9,219 nt of DNA. Origin: CAZEZY01 sp964516635 (GTDB taxonomy: Bacteria > Pseudomonadota > Gammaproteobacteria > Burkholderiales > Burkholderiaceae_C). Both the position numbers and the translations under genes were made by a program. The stretch spans positions 1-9,219 of the forward strand of contig CAZEZY010000096.1 in the NCBI GenBank assembly GCA_964516635.1, written 5' to 3'. Below the pieces are notes generated by a model that saw only the letters and a list, made by a program, of their open reading frames with translations, did not search any database and had not been told where the DNA came from. Shown one piece after another: positions 1-6,348 of the stretch; position 1 is the stretch's first letter, and each line of letters begins with the position of its first letter.

Positions 1-405
1 CAGGTGCTCAACATCATGAAGGACCTGCAGCGCCAGCAGGGACTGACGTACCTGTTCATCAGCCACAATCTGGCCGTGGTGCGGCACGTGAGCGACCAGG
101 TGGGGGTGATGTATCTGGGGCGTCTGGTGGAACTGGCCGACCAATCCATGCTGTTCAGCCGGCCCCAGCACCCTTACACCCGCATGCTGCTGGACGCCAT
201 CCCAAAAATGCATGACACCGGCCGTGCACGAACACCGGTTCAAGGCGAAGTACCCAACCCGCTCAACCCGCCGAGTGGTTGTGCCTTTCACCCCCGCTGC
301 CCGCACGCCAACGCTCGCTGCAAAGCGCAACGGCCGGACCTGCTGTCGTTCCAAGGCATCCGTGTGGCCTGCCACGCGGTCGAAGAAGGGCGAATCGGGG
401 TCTGA
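1..405 (+). CDS. Oligopeptide/dipeptide ABC transporter ATP-binding protein, C-terminal part (5' end outside window)
   Basis: Partial gene, open at the left edge of the window; about 134 codons remain, in frame from base 1. It is the end of an ABC ATPase of the OppF/DppF/GsiA kind, which powers uptake of peptides or similar solutes at the inner face of the cytoplasmic membrane. Visible: the last strand of the ATPase fold followed by the H-loop histidine (LFISHNLAVV, His at about residue 22), the D/E-rich region after it, and the oligopeptide-transporter C-terminal domain. That domain shows its HPYT signature (QHPYTRMLLDAIP) and a four-cysteine cluster (GCAFHPRCP, then two further Cys before the end). 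Walker A, signature motif and Walker B lie upstream, outside the window. The substrate cannot be told from this piece. It converges on the uracil-DNA glycosylase gene with 46 bp between stop codons and no clear terminator. Confidence 0.9.
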   Translation, partial: QVLNIMKDLQRQQGLTYLFISHNLAVVRHVSDQVGVMYLGRLVELADQSMLFSRPQHPYTRMLLDAIPKMHDTGRARTPVQGEVPNPLNPPSGCAFHPRCPHANARCKAQRPDLLSFQGIRVACHAVEEGRIGV

Positions 406-451
406 CGAAGGGCAAGTCAGCCGTTGGCCACCACGGCACCGTCCACGACCT

Positions 452-1324
452 TCACCTGCCGGCCACGGCCTCAGCGGAGCCCTGGGTCGTTCCATGTGAC
501 GACCCCGACCGAGCCATGCCTGCCCGTTGATCCATCGTGTCCATCGCCAGGCACAGGTCTGCCCAGGCCTTGGCTTTTTCGGCCGGACTGCGCAACAGGT
601 AGGCGGGATGGTAGGTGACCACCACCGGCAACTCATGCCCACCCAGCTGCGCCAGATGCACCACGCCACGCAATTTGCCCAGCGGCATCTGGCGGATGGC
701 ATCGCGCGGCATGACGCCCCCCTCGATCAGCAGGGTCTGGGCAGCAAAACGCCCCATGGCCAGAACCATTCGGGGTCGAAGCAGCTGGATCTGCCGCAGC
801 AGGTAGGGACTGCAGGCCGCGATTTCCGCCGGGTCCGGATTTCGGTTCATCGGAGGGCGGCACTTGATCACATTCGCGATATAGACCTTCTGATCACGCG
901 TCAGGTCCATGGCGGCCAGCATGCGGTCCAGGAGCTGACCGGCACGGCCCACAAATGGCAGGCCCTGCCGGTCCTCCTCCTCACCAGGGGCCTCGCCCAC
1001 AATCAGCCAGTCCGGCTGGCCATCGCCCATCCCGGGAACGGCGCACTGGCGGCTGCTTGACAGGCCACACCGCGCGCAACCACGGACAGCGGCCTCCAGG
1101 GCACCCAGGTCGGGGAAATCGGCCGCTGGAACCATGGGAATGACCAGGGGCTTCGGCGCGGGACGGGGTGCGGCAACCGGTGGGGCCACCACAACGGGCG
1201 GTGCTTGAGGAGCCCGTTCGTCGATCTCGGGCCACCACACGGGCACCCCCATCTCGAGCAGCATCGCCCGATGGCGGTTGCTCAACCGGGGAATGGCCGG
1301 CAGGGGGGTGACAGGGGGCAGCAT
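452..1324 (-). CDS. Family 4 uracil-DNA glycosylase (4Fe-4S type)
   Basis: Removes uracil from DNA to start base-excision repair. About 290 residues. The N-terminal third is a basic start (NRHRAMLLEMGVPVWWPE) and a Pro/Ala/Val-rich linker at about residues 38-63; the catalytic domain follows. Visible family 4 marks: GEAPGEEED (about 110-118), PFVGRAGQLLDRML, KCRPPMNRNP, a HPAYLLR motif (about 239-245), and four cysteines fitting the Fe-S ligand pattern (C83, C86, C155, C171). Bacterial homologues are often annotated as SPO1 DNA polymerase-related. It is the last gene of the tsaB-rimI operon. I chose the ATG at 1324, which follows the rimI stop after 5 bp. An in-frame GTG at 1354 would add 10 residues and overlap rimI by 25 bp. 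Neither start has a good ribosome binding site, so the exact N-terminus is uncertain. The last 25 or so residues are Ser/Gly/Ala-rich and probably disordered. Confidence 0.9.
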   Translation of the reverse strand: MLPPVTPLPAIPRLSNRHRAMLLEMGVPVWWPEIDERAPQAPPVVVAPPVAAPRPAPKPLVIPMVPAADFPDLGALEAAVRGCARCGLSSSRQCAVPGMGDGQPDWLIVGEAPGEEEDRQGLPFVGRAGQLLDRMLAAMDLTRDQKVYIANVIKCRPPMNRNPDPAEIAACSPYLLRQIQLLRPRMVLAMGRFAAQTLLIEGGVMPRDAIRQMPLGKLRGVVHLAQLGGHELPVVVTYHPAYLLRSPAEKAKAWADLCLAMDTMDQRAGMARSGSSHGTTQGSAEAVAGR

Positions 1325-1329
1325 GGAAA

Positions 1330-1878
1330 TCAGTGTAATGCGTCCAGCCGCCACCGCATGACGATGGCGTCTTCGCGCCGGGCATCGCGGTCAGGGTAGT
1401 AGCCCTTGCGCACGCCCACCGCTTCAAAACCCACGGCTTCGTACAGGGCACGGGCAACCTCATTGCCCGCGCGCACCTCCAGCCACAGCGCGTGCGCGCC
1501 CTGGCCTCGCGCCCACCACTGCAACGCCTGCAGCATGAAACGCGCCCAGCCCTGACGCTGGTGCACCGGCACGGTGGTGATGTTGAGCAGATGCGCTTCA
1601 TCCACCCCCTGCATGACCACCAGATAACCCAGCAGCCAGCGGCCATCGGAAAGGGCCGGCGCATGGGCCCAGTGAGGCGGGTCCCGGACCGGGTCGGGGG
1701 TCATGACCAGCATCTGCATGGCGTGGCCACCCGCCAGCGAATCGGCAAAATGGCGATGGCTCCAGGGGTGGGCGTAAGCGGTCTTTTCCACCTCGGCAAT
1801 CAGATCCAGCACCTCCGTGGTCACGGGCTCGAAACCCACCTGGCGATCCCGGTGCCCGGCACCCCGAGGCCACATCAT
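1330..1878 (-). CDS. rimI: Ribosomal protein S18-alanine N-acetyltransferase (RimI family GNAT)
   Basis: GNAT-fold acetyltransferase, 182 residues. In E. coli the family acetylates the N-terminal alanine of ribosomal protein S18. Visible: the RimI N-terminal pattern (EKTAYAHPWSHRHFADSL, about 31-48), the acetyl-CoA pyrophosphate loop VHQRQGWARFML (about 105-116, Q-x-x-G-x-A form), and WLEVRAGNEVARALYEAVGF (about 132-151). The last contains E134 and Y146 at the places of the catalytic Glu and Tyr of E. coli RimI. The start is set by ATGA: the ATG at 1878 overlaps the tsaB stop by 4 nt, which suggests translational coupling. An adjacent ATG at 1875 is an alternative. A weak AGGG lies upstream within tsaB. 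An insert with a Pro/Asp/His-rich stretch (about 61-75) makes it longer than the roughly 150 residues of E. coli RimI. Pairing with tsaB is common in bacteria. Confidence 0.93.
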   Translation of the reverse strand: MMWPRGAGHRDRQVGFEPVTTEVLDLIAEVEKTAYAHPWSHRHFADSLAGGHAMQMLVMTPDPVRDPPHWAHAPALSDGRWLLGYLVVMQGVDEAHLLNITTVPVHQRQGWARFMLQALQWWARGQGAHALWLEVRAGNEVARALYEAVGFEAVGVRKGYYPDRDARREDAIVMRWRLDALH

Positions 1879-2705
1879 GGCTGCACGCCCTGGGTGGCTG
1901 CCGCCCTGGCGGCCTTGAGCAGCTCGCGTTCTGCGGTGGTCTGTGCCACCTTGTCGCGCACATACAGCGGTTGTGCATCGGCTGCGGCCACCACGCCGTC
2001 CGCCATCCAGCACTGCGCGCTCAGGCGCAGCACCGCGGCGGCCGTGGGCCATGCGTCCACCTGAGGCACGTTCTGCCAGGGTGCCGGCCAGCGGCTGCCA
2101 TAGACCGCGGCCGCATTGCCCGCCAGCAGCAGGGGCGCCTGGCCCGACACCCTGGGCCATCCGCTGACGGTCACCAGGGCTTCTGGCGCGCAGAGCAGGG
2201 CGGGCTGGGTCAGCGTCAACACCCGGCCATCGCCTGCCTGAGCAGGCTCCCGCACGTCGACATCGGCCACGTACATCTCGTCCATGCGGGCATCGAGCAC
2301 GGCCGTGATCCGCCCGCCCGGCCAGCGCGCCTGAGTGTTCAGCCAGGCATCCAGGCCCATCTGTGCCACCGCCAGCAGGGTGTGGACCGGAATCACCGGT
2401 ATGCCCTCCGGTCGACCGGCCACGGCCAGCCCCTGCACCACGGCACAGGCGGTTCGCAAACCGGTGAAAGCGCCCGGCCCGCAGCCAAACGCCAAGGCAT
2501 CCAGGTCCGCCACCCGCCAGCCCACCGAGGACAGCAGTTGCCGGATGACCGGGATCAGCGTGGCGGAAGCCTGTGCGCCGCCTTCGGCTTCATGCAGGAC
2601 CAGTGGGAGGGCGCCAGCAGCCCCCACGGCCACGCTCATGCGGTCGGTGCTGGTGTCGATCGCCAGCACTCTCTGGGGCAGGACGGGTTGGGCGGAAGGT
2701 GTCAT
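1875..2705 (-). CDS. tsaB: tRNA threonylcarbamoyladenosine biosynthesis protein TsaB
   Basis: 276 residues. TsaB is the dimerisation partner of TsaD in the complex that makes t6A at position 37 of ANN-decoding tRNAs; it has the ASKHA fold but is not itself the transferase. Visible: the first ATPase-fold strand and phosphate loop (VLAIDTSTDRMSVAV, about 13-27), an ASATLIP segment where relatives carry the HSxxLLP-type motif, and the TsaB hallmark GCGPGAFTGLRTACAVVQGLA (around 74-94, given here only as a landmark). The C-terminal half is more variable, as is usual. The start is the ATG at 2705, which overlaps the stop of the 76-codon gene upstream as ATGA. At the other end its own stop overlaps the rimI start the same way. 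An upstream in-frame extension exists, but it runs into the Cys/Gly-rich shadow of the neighbouring gene and was rejected. Confidence 0.95.
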   Translation of the reverse strand: MTPSAQPVLPQRVLAIDTSTDRMSVAVGAAGALPLVLHEAEGGAQASATLIPVIRQLLSSVGWRVADLDALAFGCGPGAFTGLRTACAVVQGLAVAGRPEGIPVIPVHTLLAVAQMGLDAWLNTQARWPGGRITAVLDARMDEMYVADVDVREPAQAGDGRVLTLTQPALLCAPEALVTVSGWPRVSGQAPLLLAGNAAAVYGSRWPAPWQNVPQVDAWPTAAAVLRLSAQCWMADGVVAAADAQPLYVRDKVAQTTAERELLKAARAAATQGVQP

Positions 2706-2932
2706 GATCGGGGTACAGCAGCAGATGCATCGGCCACGGTCTGGCGCACCGCTGCAGACAGGCCAAACACGAGGCCCAGCCAGCTGGCCGGCCGGGGCGG
2801 CTGTGCACGGTACCGCCGCACCATCCACCAGCCCACAGGCCGCAGCACCACTCCAGCCCCCACAAAGCGCATGAACGCAATGTCAAAAGCGCTGAGGGTC
2901 TGGCGGGCGGGGCGCTGAAATCCGAAAAGCAT
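2702..2932 (-). CDS. Small uncharacterised protein, probably membrane-associated, first gene of the tsaB operon
   Basis: 76 residues; I do not recognise the family. Support for a real gene: its TGA overlaps the tsaB ATG as ATGA, just as tsaB overlaps rimI; third codon positions are strongly G/C; and the ATG at 2932 lies 6 nt after a GATAAT hexamer (see the divergent promoter). The protein is basic, with hydrophobic stretches at about residues 19-40 (AFMRFVGAGVVLRPVGWWMV) and about 49-60 (SWLGLVFGLSAAV). Between them is an Arg/Pro-rich loop (RRYRAQPPRP), which looks like a small peripheral or hairpin membrane protein. No signal peptide, no cysteine, no metal motif. There is no Shine-Dalgarno before the start. 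The reading frame stays open far upstream through dacB on the opposite strand, but that part is antisense shadow. Role unknown; the context only says that it is co-expressed with tRNA modification and protein acetylation genes. Confidence 0.7.
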   Translation of the reverse strand: MLFGFQRPARQTLSAFDIAFMRFVGAGVVLRPVGWWMVRRYRAQPPRPASWLGLVFGLSAAVRQTVADASAAVPRS

Positions 2933-2969
2933 GCCGCGATTATCGGGCGCCGGGATAATGCCGGCATGC
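2929..2969. promoter_or_regulatory. Palindromic divergent promoter shared by dacB and the 76-codon gene
   Basis: Centred on base 2949. Positions 2929-2947 pair with 2951-2969 in 15 of 19 places, and both start codons lie inside the palindrome. On the plus strand GATAAT (2954-2959) ends 6 nt before the dacB ATG at 2966. On the minus strand GATAAT (2944-2939) ends 6 nt before the ATG at 2932. Both match the sigma70 -10 consensus in 5 of 6 bases. At 17 bp spacing each would use the weak -35 hexamer ATGCCG, which overlaps the start codon of the other gene. The sequence shows the symmetry and spacing; promoter function and start at the A of each ATG are inferred. Confidence 0.55.
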
Positions 2970-4393
2970 GATCCCTGTTTCACCGTGGTCTGTCCCTGCC
3001 CTCCTGGGGGGCTTGTCTGTTGCTGACGCTGTGGGCGGGCCAGCCGGCGGCATCGGCCCTGCCGGCCGATGTGCTGACGGCGCTGCAGCGCGCGCAGGTA
3101 CCCGCCAGTTCGGTCGCGGTGGTGGTGGCGCCCGCCGTGCCGGGTGCCACCGCCTGGGTGGCCCACCGGGCGACCGAACCGGTCAACCCGGCGTCGGCCA
3201 TGAAGCTGGTCACCACCTTTGCAGGGCTCGACCTGCTGGGCCCGGCCCATGTGTGGCGCACCACCGTGCACACCGGCGGCGCGGTGCAGAACGGGGTGCT
3301 GCAGGGCCACCTGTACCTCCGGGGGGGCGGTGACCCGAAGCTGGTGTCGGAAACATTGTGGCTGCTGATGCGCCGTGTGCAGGCACTGGGGATCCACCGC
3401 GTGGCGGGCGATATCGTCATCGACCGCAGCGCCTTCGATGTACCGTCCACCGACCCTGGCGCCTTTGACGGCGAGCCCCTGCGCCCCTACAACGCCAGCC
3501 CCGATGCGCTGCTGGTGAATTTCAAGGCCCAGGTGTTCGGCTTTGTGCCGGACCCGGCCGCCGGCGTGGCCCGCGTGGGCATGGAACCGCCCATGGCCGG
3601 CGTGCAGTTGCCGACCGAAGTGCCCCTGTCCAGCGGGCCGTGCAACGACTGGCGGGCCAGCCTGAAGGCCGACTTCACCGATCCGGTGCGTCCCCGTTTT
3701 GCCGGCACCTACCCGGCCACCTGCGGCGAACGGCAGTGGCCGCTGGCGCACCCGGAGCCTGACCGGATGACCGCGCGCGCCGTGCTGGGGATGTGGCAGG
3801 CGGTTGGCGGTCAGCTGGATGGGCAGGTGCGGCCGGGCGTCACGCCCCCCGACGCCATGGAGCGGCTGGTGCTGGAATCACCGCCCCTGACCGAGGTGGT
3901 GCGGGACGTGAACAAGTTCAGCAACAACGTGATGGCCCAACACCTGATGCTCGCGCTGGCCGCCAGCACACCGGGCACGCCGGCCACTTTCGAAGGGGCA
4001 CGGCAACGCATCGCAAACTGGTGGGTGCAGCGCGTGGGGGCGGGGGTGCCACCCCCGCTGGTGGACAACGGCGCCGGGCTCAGCAGAGAGGCTCGCATCA
4101 CCGCGGAGGCCCTGGCACGGCTGCTGCAGGTGGCCTATGTGTCGCCGATGATGCCGGAGCTCATGTCATCGCTGCCCGCCAGCGGGCTGGATGGCACCCT
4201 GCGTCGCAGCCCGATGGGCGAAGGCCTGGCGCACCTGAAAACCGGCAGCCTGCGCGATGTGCAGGCGCTGGCGGGTTATGTGCACCGGCCCGATGGGCAA
4301 CGGCTGGTGCTGGTCGCCATCGTCAACCATCCCAACGCCCGCGCTGCACGCCCCGCCCTGGATGCGCTGGTCCAGTGGGCCGCGCGGCGCTGA
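2966..4393 (+). CDS. dacB: D-alanyl-D-alanine carboxypeptidase/endopeptidase, PBP4 type (peptidase S13)
   Basis: Periplasmic serine peptidase, 475 residues, the usual length for the family. It trims the terminal D-Ala of peptidoglycan stem peptides and cleaves D-Ala-meso-DAP cross-links during wall remodelling. An N-terminal signal peptide is clear: basic start (MRSLFHRG), hydrophobic core, AASA-type cleavage site near residue 31. All three active-site motifs are present: SxxK as SAMK (S77-K80), SxN as SNN (S319-N321), and KTG (K425-G427, followed by SLRDVQALAGYV). The long gap between the first two motifs holds the inserted domains typical of S13 enzymes. The ATG at 2966 has no Shine-Dalgarno but lies 6 nt after a -10-like GATAAT, so the message may be leaderless. 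The start also fits the signal peptide. The stop is one base from the stop of the convergent GGDEF gene, with no terminator between them. A perfect 8-bp GC hairpin (4040-4058) lies inside the gene. Confidence 0.96.
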   Translation: MRSLFHRGLSLPSWGACLLLTLWAGQPAASALPADVLTALQRAQVPASSVAVVVAPAVPGATAWVAHRATEPVNPASAMKLVTTFAGLDLLGPAHVWRTTVHTGGAVQNGVLQGHLYLRGGGDPKLVSETLWLLMRRVQALGIHRVAGDIVIDRSAFDVPSTDPGAFDGEPLRPYNASPDALLVNFKAQVFGFVPDPAAGVARVGMEPPMAGVQLPTEVPLSSGPCNDWRASLKADFTDPVRPRFAGTYPATCGERQWPLAHPEPDRMTARAVLGMWQAVGGQLDGQVRPGVTPPDAMERLVLESPPLTEVVRDVNKFSNNVMAQHLMLALAASTPGTPATFEGARQRIANWWVQRVGAGVPPPLVDNGAGLSREARITAEALARLLQVAYVSPMMPELMSSLPASGLDGTLRRSPMGEGLAHLKTGSLRDVQALAGYVHRPDGQRLVLVAIVNHPNARAARPALDALVQWAARR

Positions 4394-4394
4394 T

Positions 4395-4931
4395 TCAGGC
4401 CGTGACGTTGGGGGCGGGTTCGACGACCAGACGGGACGGCTTGTCGCCCAGCGTGGTTTCCAACGCTCGCTGGGCAGCCACCACCATTTCACCGGCCCGG
4501 CCATACAGGCTGGCACGTGCCGACGGCAAGCGCCCATGAACCCCGATGCTGACCGTGAGGTCGGCATGTCCAGGCAAGGGCAGCAGTGACTGCAGGTCTT
4601 GGGCCAGTACCAGAGCGCTGGGCACATCGGCATCGGACAACACCGCCAGGTACTGCCCGGCCGACCAGCGTCCCAGCACATCGTGTGTGCGGATCCTGGC
4701 GCCCAGTCGGGTCGCGAGCGCCTGCTCCAGGGCATTCGCTTCGGTCGGAGGCAGCTTGTGCCAGCGTTCTGGATCGTCCATTGCCAGGAACAGAACCGTC
4801 ACGGGATGCTGGAGACGGTCCGCCATCGAAAGCGCCCGGTTGAGCGCCTCCAGCACAGCCGCACGGCTGAGCAGGCCGGTGAGCGGGTCATGGAGCAGGT
4901 TGTCGGGCGGAGCGTCGGTTCGGGAACTCAT
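4395..4931 (-). CDS. Stand-alone degenerate GGDEF-domain protein with intact I-site
   Basis: 178 residues, essentially one GGDEF (diguanylate cyclase) domain with no sensor or membrane segment. Visible fold marks: DPLTGLLSR at the start (15-23), a FLAMDD strand (about 48-53) in place of the metal-binding LDxDxFK region, and the late DLTVSIGVHG strand (124-133). The active-site loop, normally RxGGDEF, reads RWSAGQY (88-94). The two glycines and both acidic residues of the signature are not preserved, so cyclase activity is very unlikely. By contrast RTHD (81-84) is a correct RxxD I-site, with exactly five residues between its Asp and the signature, as in PleD. This points to a c-di-GMP-binding or protein-interaction role; that is inference. 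The ATG at 4931 follows nagL by 30 bp on the same strand. The gene may be the tail of the nag operon, use its own promoter (4938-4965), or both. It converges with dacB, leaving one base between stops. Confidence 0.85.
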   Translation of the reverse strand: MSSRTDAPPDNLLHDPLTGLLSRAAVLEALNRALSMADRLQHPVTVLFLAMDDPERWHKLPPTEANALEQALATRLGARIRTHDVLGRWSAGQYLAVLSDADVPSALVLAQDLQSLLPLPGHADLTVSIGVHGRLPSARASLYGRAGEMVVAAQRALETTLGDKPSRLVVEPAPNVTA

Positions 4932-4937
4932 GGGCCT

Positions 4938-4965
4938 ATTGTGCGCTGCCCCGTGCTTTTTTCAA
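4938..4965 (-). promoter_or_regulatory. Candidate promoter for the GGDEF gene, overlapping the end of nagL
   Basis: On the minus strand TTGAAA (4965-4960, 5 of 6 to the -35 consensus) is followed after 16 bp by CACAAT (4943-4938, 4 of 6 to the -10 consensus), and then 6 nt later by the ATG at 4931. The -35 includes bases of the nagL stop codon. A start at the ATG would give a leaderless message. No terminator-like hairpin with a U-run separates nagL from this gene, so read-through is also possible. Confidence 0.4.
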
Positions 4966-5612
4966 GCGGCGTCGGGCTGCCGTCCCGGTGCGGCATCGAT
5001 GAATGCGGTTAGCGTCATGCAAGCCGCCTCCACCTCCAGCAGCAGCGGCCAAGGGCTCAGGTCGACCTTGAACCGACGGGCACTCTCCAGCTGTGGAACC
5101 AGATAGCAGTCGGCCAGCGTGGGGGTGTCGCCGTGGCTGAATCGACCCCGATTCACATCCGCAGCCAGCAAGGCCTGGTAGGCGTCGAAACCCGCAGAAA
5201 TCCAGGTGCCACACCAGGTGTTGATGGCCGCTTCGTCGGCCCCGAACGTCTGTCGCAGGTAATCCAGGATGCGCTTGTTGTTGATGGGGTGGATGTCGCA
5301 GCCCACGATCGCGGCCAGTGCCCGGACCCGCTGGCGCCCGACCGGATCGGCTGGCAGCAACGCGGGCGTGGGGTATGCCTCTTCCAGCCACTCCAGAATG
5401 GCCGGCGACTGGATGAGCACCGCTTCACCCGGATCGGTGTCGATCTGGAGGGCGGGCACCAGCTGCTGCGGGTTGATGGCCTTGAATTCACCGGTGAGGT
5501 GCAGGTTCTTGCCGAGGTGCACGGCCACGTAGTCGTAGCTCAGCCCCTTGAGGTGGAGGGCAATGCGGGTGCGGTGGGAGGTGCCGCTGCGCCAGAAGTT
5601 GTAGAGTTTCAT
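4962..5612 (-). CDS. nagL: Glutathione-dependent maleylpyruvate isomerase (zeta-class GST fold)
   Basis: 216 residues. Converts maleylpyruvate, the ring-cleavage product of gentisate, to fumarylpyruvate, using glutathione as a cofactor; cytosolic. Two GST domains: the N-terminal thioredoxin-like part opens with MKLYNFWRSGTSHRTRIAL, where SGTS replaces the SSCS-type motif of zeta-class maleylacetoacetate isomerases. It continues with NPQQLVPAL (about 47-55) and the glutathione-binding QSPAILEWLEE (about 68-78). The helical C-terminal domain has GCDIHPINNKRILDYL and GDTPTLADCYLVPQ. From memory these segments are nearly identical to NagL of Ralstonia sp. U2, which favours maleylpyruvate over maleylacetoacetate. 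The neighbours agree: gentisate dioxygenase and fumarylpyruvate hydrolase precede it. The start is the ATG at 5612, 10 nt after the nagK stop, with a GAGG about 9 nt upstream. An in-frame upstream extension into nagK was rejected. Last enzyme gene of the catabolic operon, although its reaction precedes that of NagK. Confidence 0.93.
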   Translation of the reverse strand: MKLYNFWRSGTSHRTRIALHLKGLSYDYVAVHLGKNLHLTGEFKAINPQQLVPALQIDTDPGEAVLIQSPAILEWLEEAYPTPALLPADPVGRQRVRALAAIVGCDIHPINNKRILDYLRQTFGADEAAINTWCGTWISAGFDAYQALLAADVNRGRFSHGDTPTLADCYLVPQLESARRFKVDLSPWPLLLEVEAACMTLTAFIDAAPGRQPDAA

Positions 5613-5622
5613 GGGGCGGGCC

Positions 5623-6324
5623 TCACTCGGCCGGGCCGATCTGGAGCGCGATCTCGGCAATGCCTTCCACACGCCCGGTGATGCGGTCGCCCGACACCAC
5701 GGCACCCACGCCCTCGGGCGTGCCGGTGTAGATGAGGTCGCCAGGCTGCAGGTGGTAATAGGTGGAAAGGTCGGCGATGATTTCGCGGATGTTCCAGATC
5801 AGCTTGTCCACATTGGACGACTGCTTCGTGATGCCATTGACCTCCAGGGCGATCGCGCCCTGGCTCACCACCACCCCTTCCATGGGGACGATTTCCGTGC
5901 ACACCGAGCCGTTCTCGATGTCCTTGCCCGTGTCCCAGGGGCGGCCCTTGTCGCGCGCCACCAGTTGCAGGTCGCGGCGGGTCATGTCCAGACCGGCGGC
6001 GTAGCCGTACACCAGCTCGTGGGCGTTGGCCTCGCTCACGCGGAAGCCGGACTTGCCAATGGCCAGCACCAGTTCCATTTCGTAGTGGTAGTTCTGCGTC
6101 CGCGGCGGGTACGGGATGGTGGCACCGCTTTCGACCAGTGTGCCGGGCGATTTCGTGAAGTAGAACGCGTTTTCGACGCTTTTATCGACCGGACGCCCCA
6201 TTTCAATGGCGTGCGCATGGTAGTTGCGTCCCACGCAGAAAATCCGGTTGATGGGAAAGCGCGCGGTGGTCCCCCGGATGGGCAGGGAGGGGACGGCTGG
6301 AGGAGAGAAGAGGTAGTGGGCCAT
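5623..6324 (-). CDS. nagK: Fumarylpyruvate hydrolase (fumarylacetoacetate hydrolase family)
   Basis: 233 residues, a usual length for the single-domain FAH family. Hydrolyses fumarylpyruvate to fumarate and pyruvate, the last step of the gentisate route, which feeds central metabolism. Visible: CVGRNYHAHAIEMG (about 30-43), the metal-binding ExE in YEMELVLAIGK (E82 and E84), GLDMTRRDLQ (D113), GRPWDTGKDIENGS, and the closing GDLIYTGTPEGVGAV. These are standard for the family and fit a divalent-metal C-C bond hydrolase. The substrate is inferred from the adjacent gentisate dioxygenase and maleylpyruvate isomerase genes, since FAH family members act on several related 2,4-diketo acids. The ATG at 6324 lies 24 nt after the nagI stop. 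There is no convincing Shine-Dalgarno, so translation may depend on coupling. The region after the start (SPPAVPSLPIRGT) is the usual leader of this subgroup. Confidence 0.93.
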   Translation of the reverse strand: MAHYLFSPPAVPSLPIRGTTARFPINRIFCVGRNYHAHAIEMGRPVDKSVENAFYFTKSPGTLVESGATIPYPPRTQNYHYEMELVLAIGKSGFRVSEANAHELVYGYAAGLDMTRRDLQLVARDKGRPWDTGKDIENGSVCTEIVPMEGVVVSQGAIALEVNGITKQSSNVDKLIWNIREIIADLSTYYHLQPGDLIYTGTPEGVGAVVSGDRITGRVEGIAEIALQIGPAE

Positions 6325-6348
6325 GGTTGGGGTTTGGGGCTCAGGGTT

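Noticed and set aside
420..437. Inverted repeat GCCGT/ACGGC between the convergent ABC and glycosylase genes
   Set aside because: The stem is only 5 bp with an 8-nt loop and there is no U-run on either strand, so it is not a credible terminator.
1971..2918. A 315-codon plus-strand frame opposite tsaB and the 76-codon gene
   Set aside because: Low-complexity Arg/His/Gln-rich translation without motifs; it covers the well-supported tsaB on the other strand.
2933..3751. Upstream extension of the 76-codon gene across the 5' half of dacB
   Set aside because: The translation is His/Gln/Gly-rich antisense shadow of dacB; the dacB signal peptide and SAMK motif on the plus strand are unmistakable.
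4040..4058. Perfect 8-bp GC hairpin (GCGGGGGT, 3-nt loop, ACCCCCGC) inside dacB
   Set aside because: It encodes an ordinary Gly-Val-Pro-Pro-Pro stretch and has no U-run; it is most easily explained by GC-rich codon choice.
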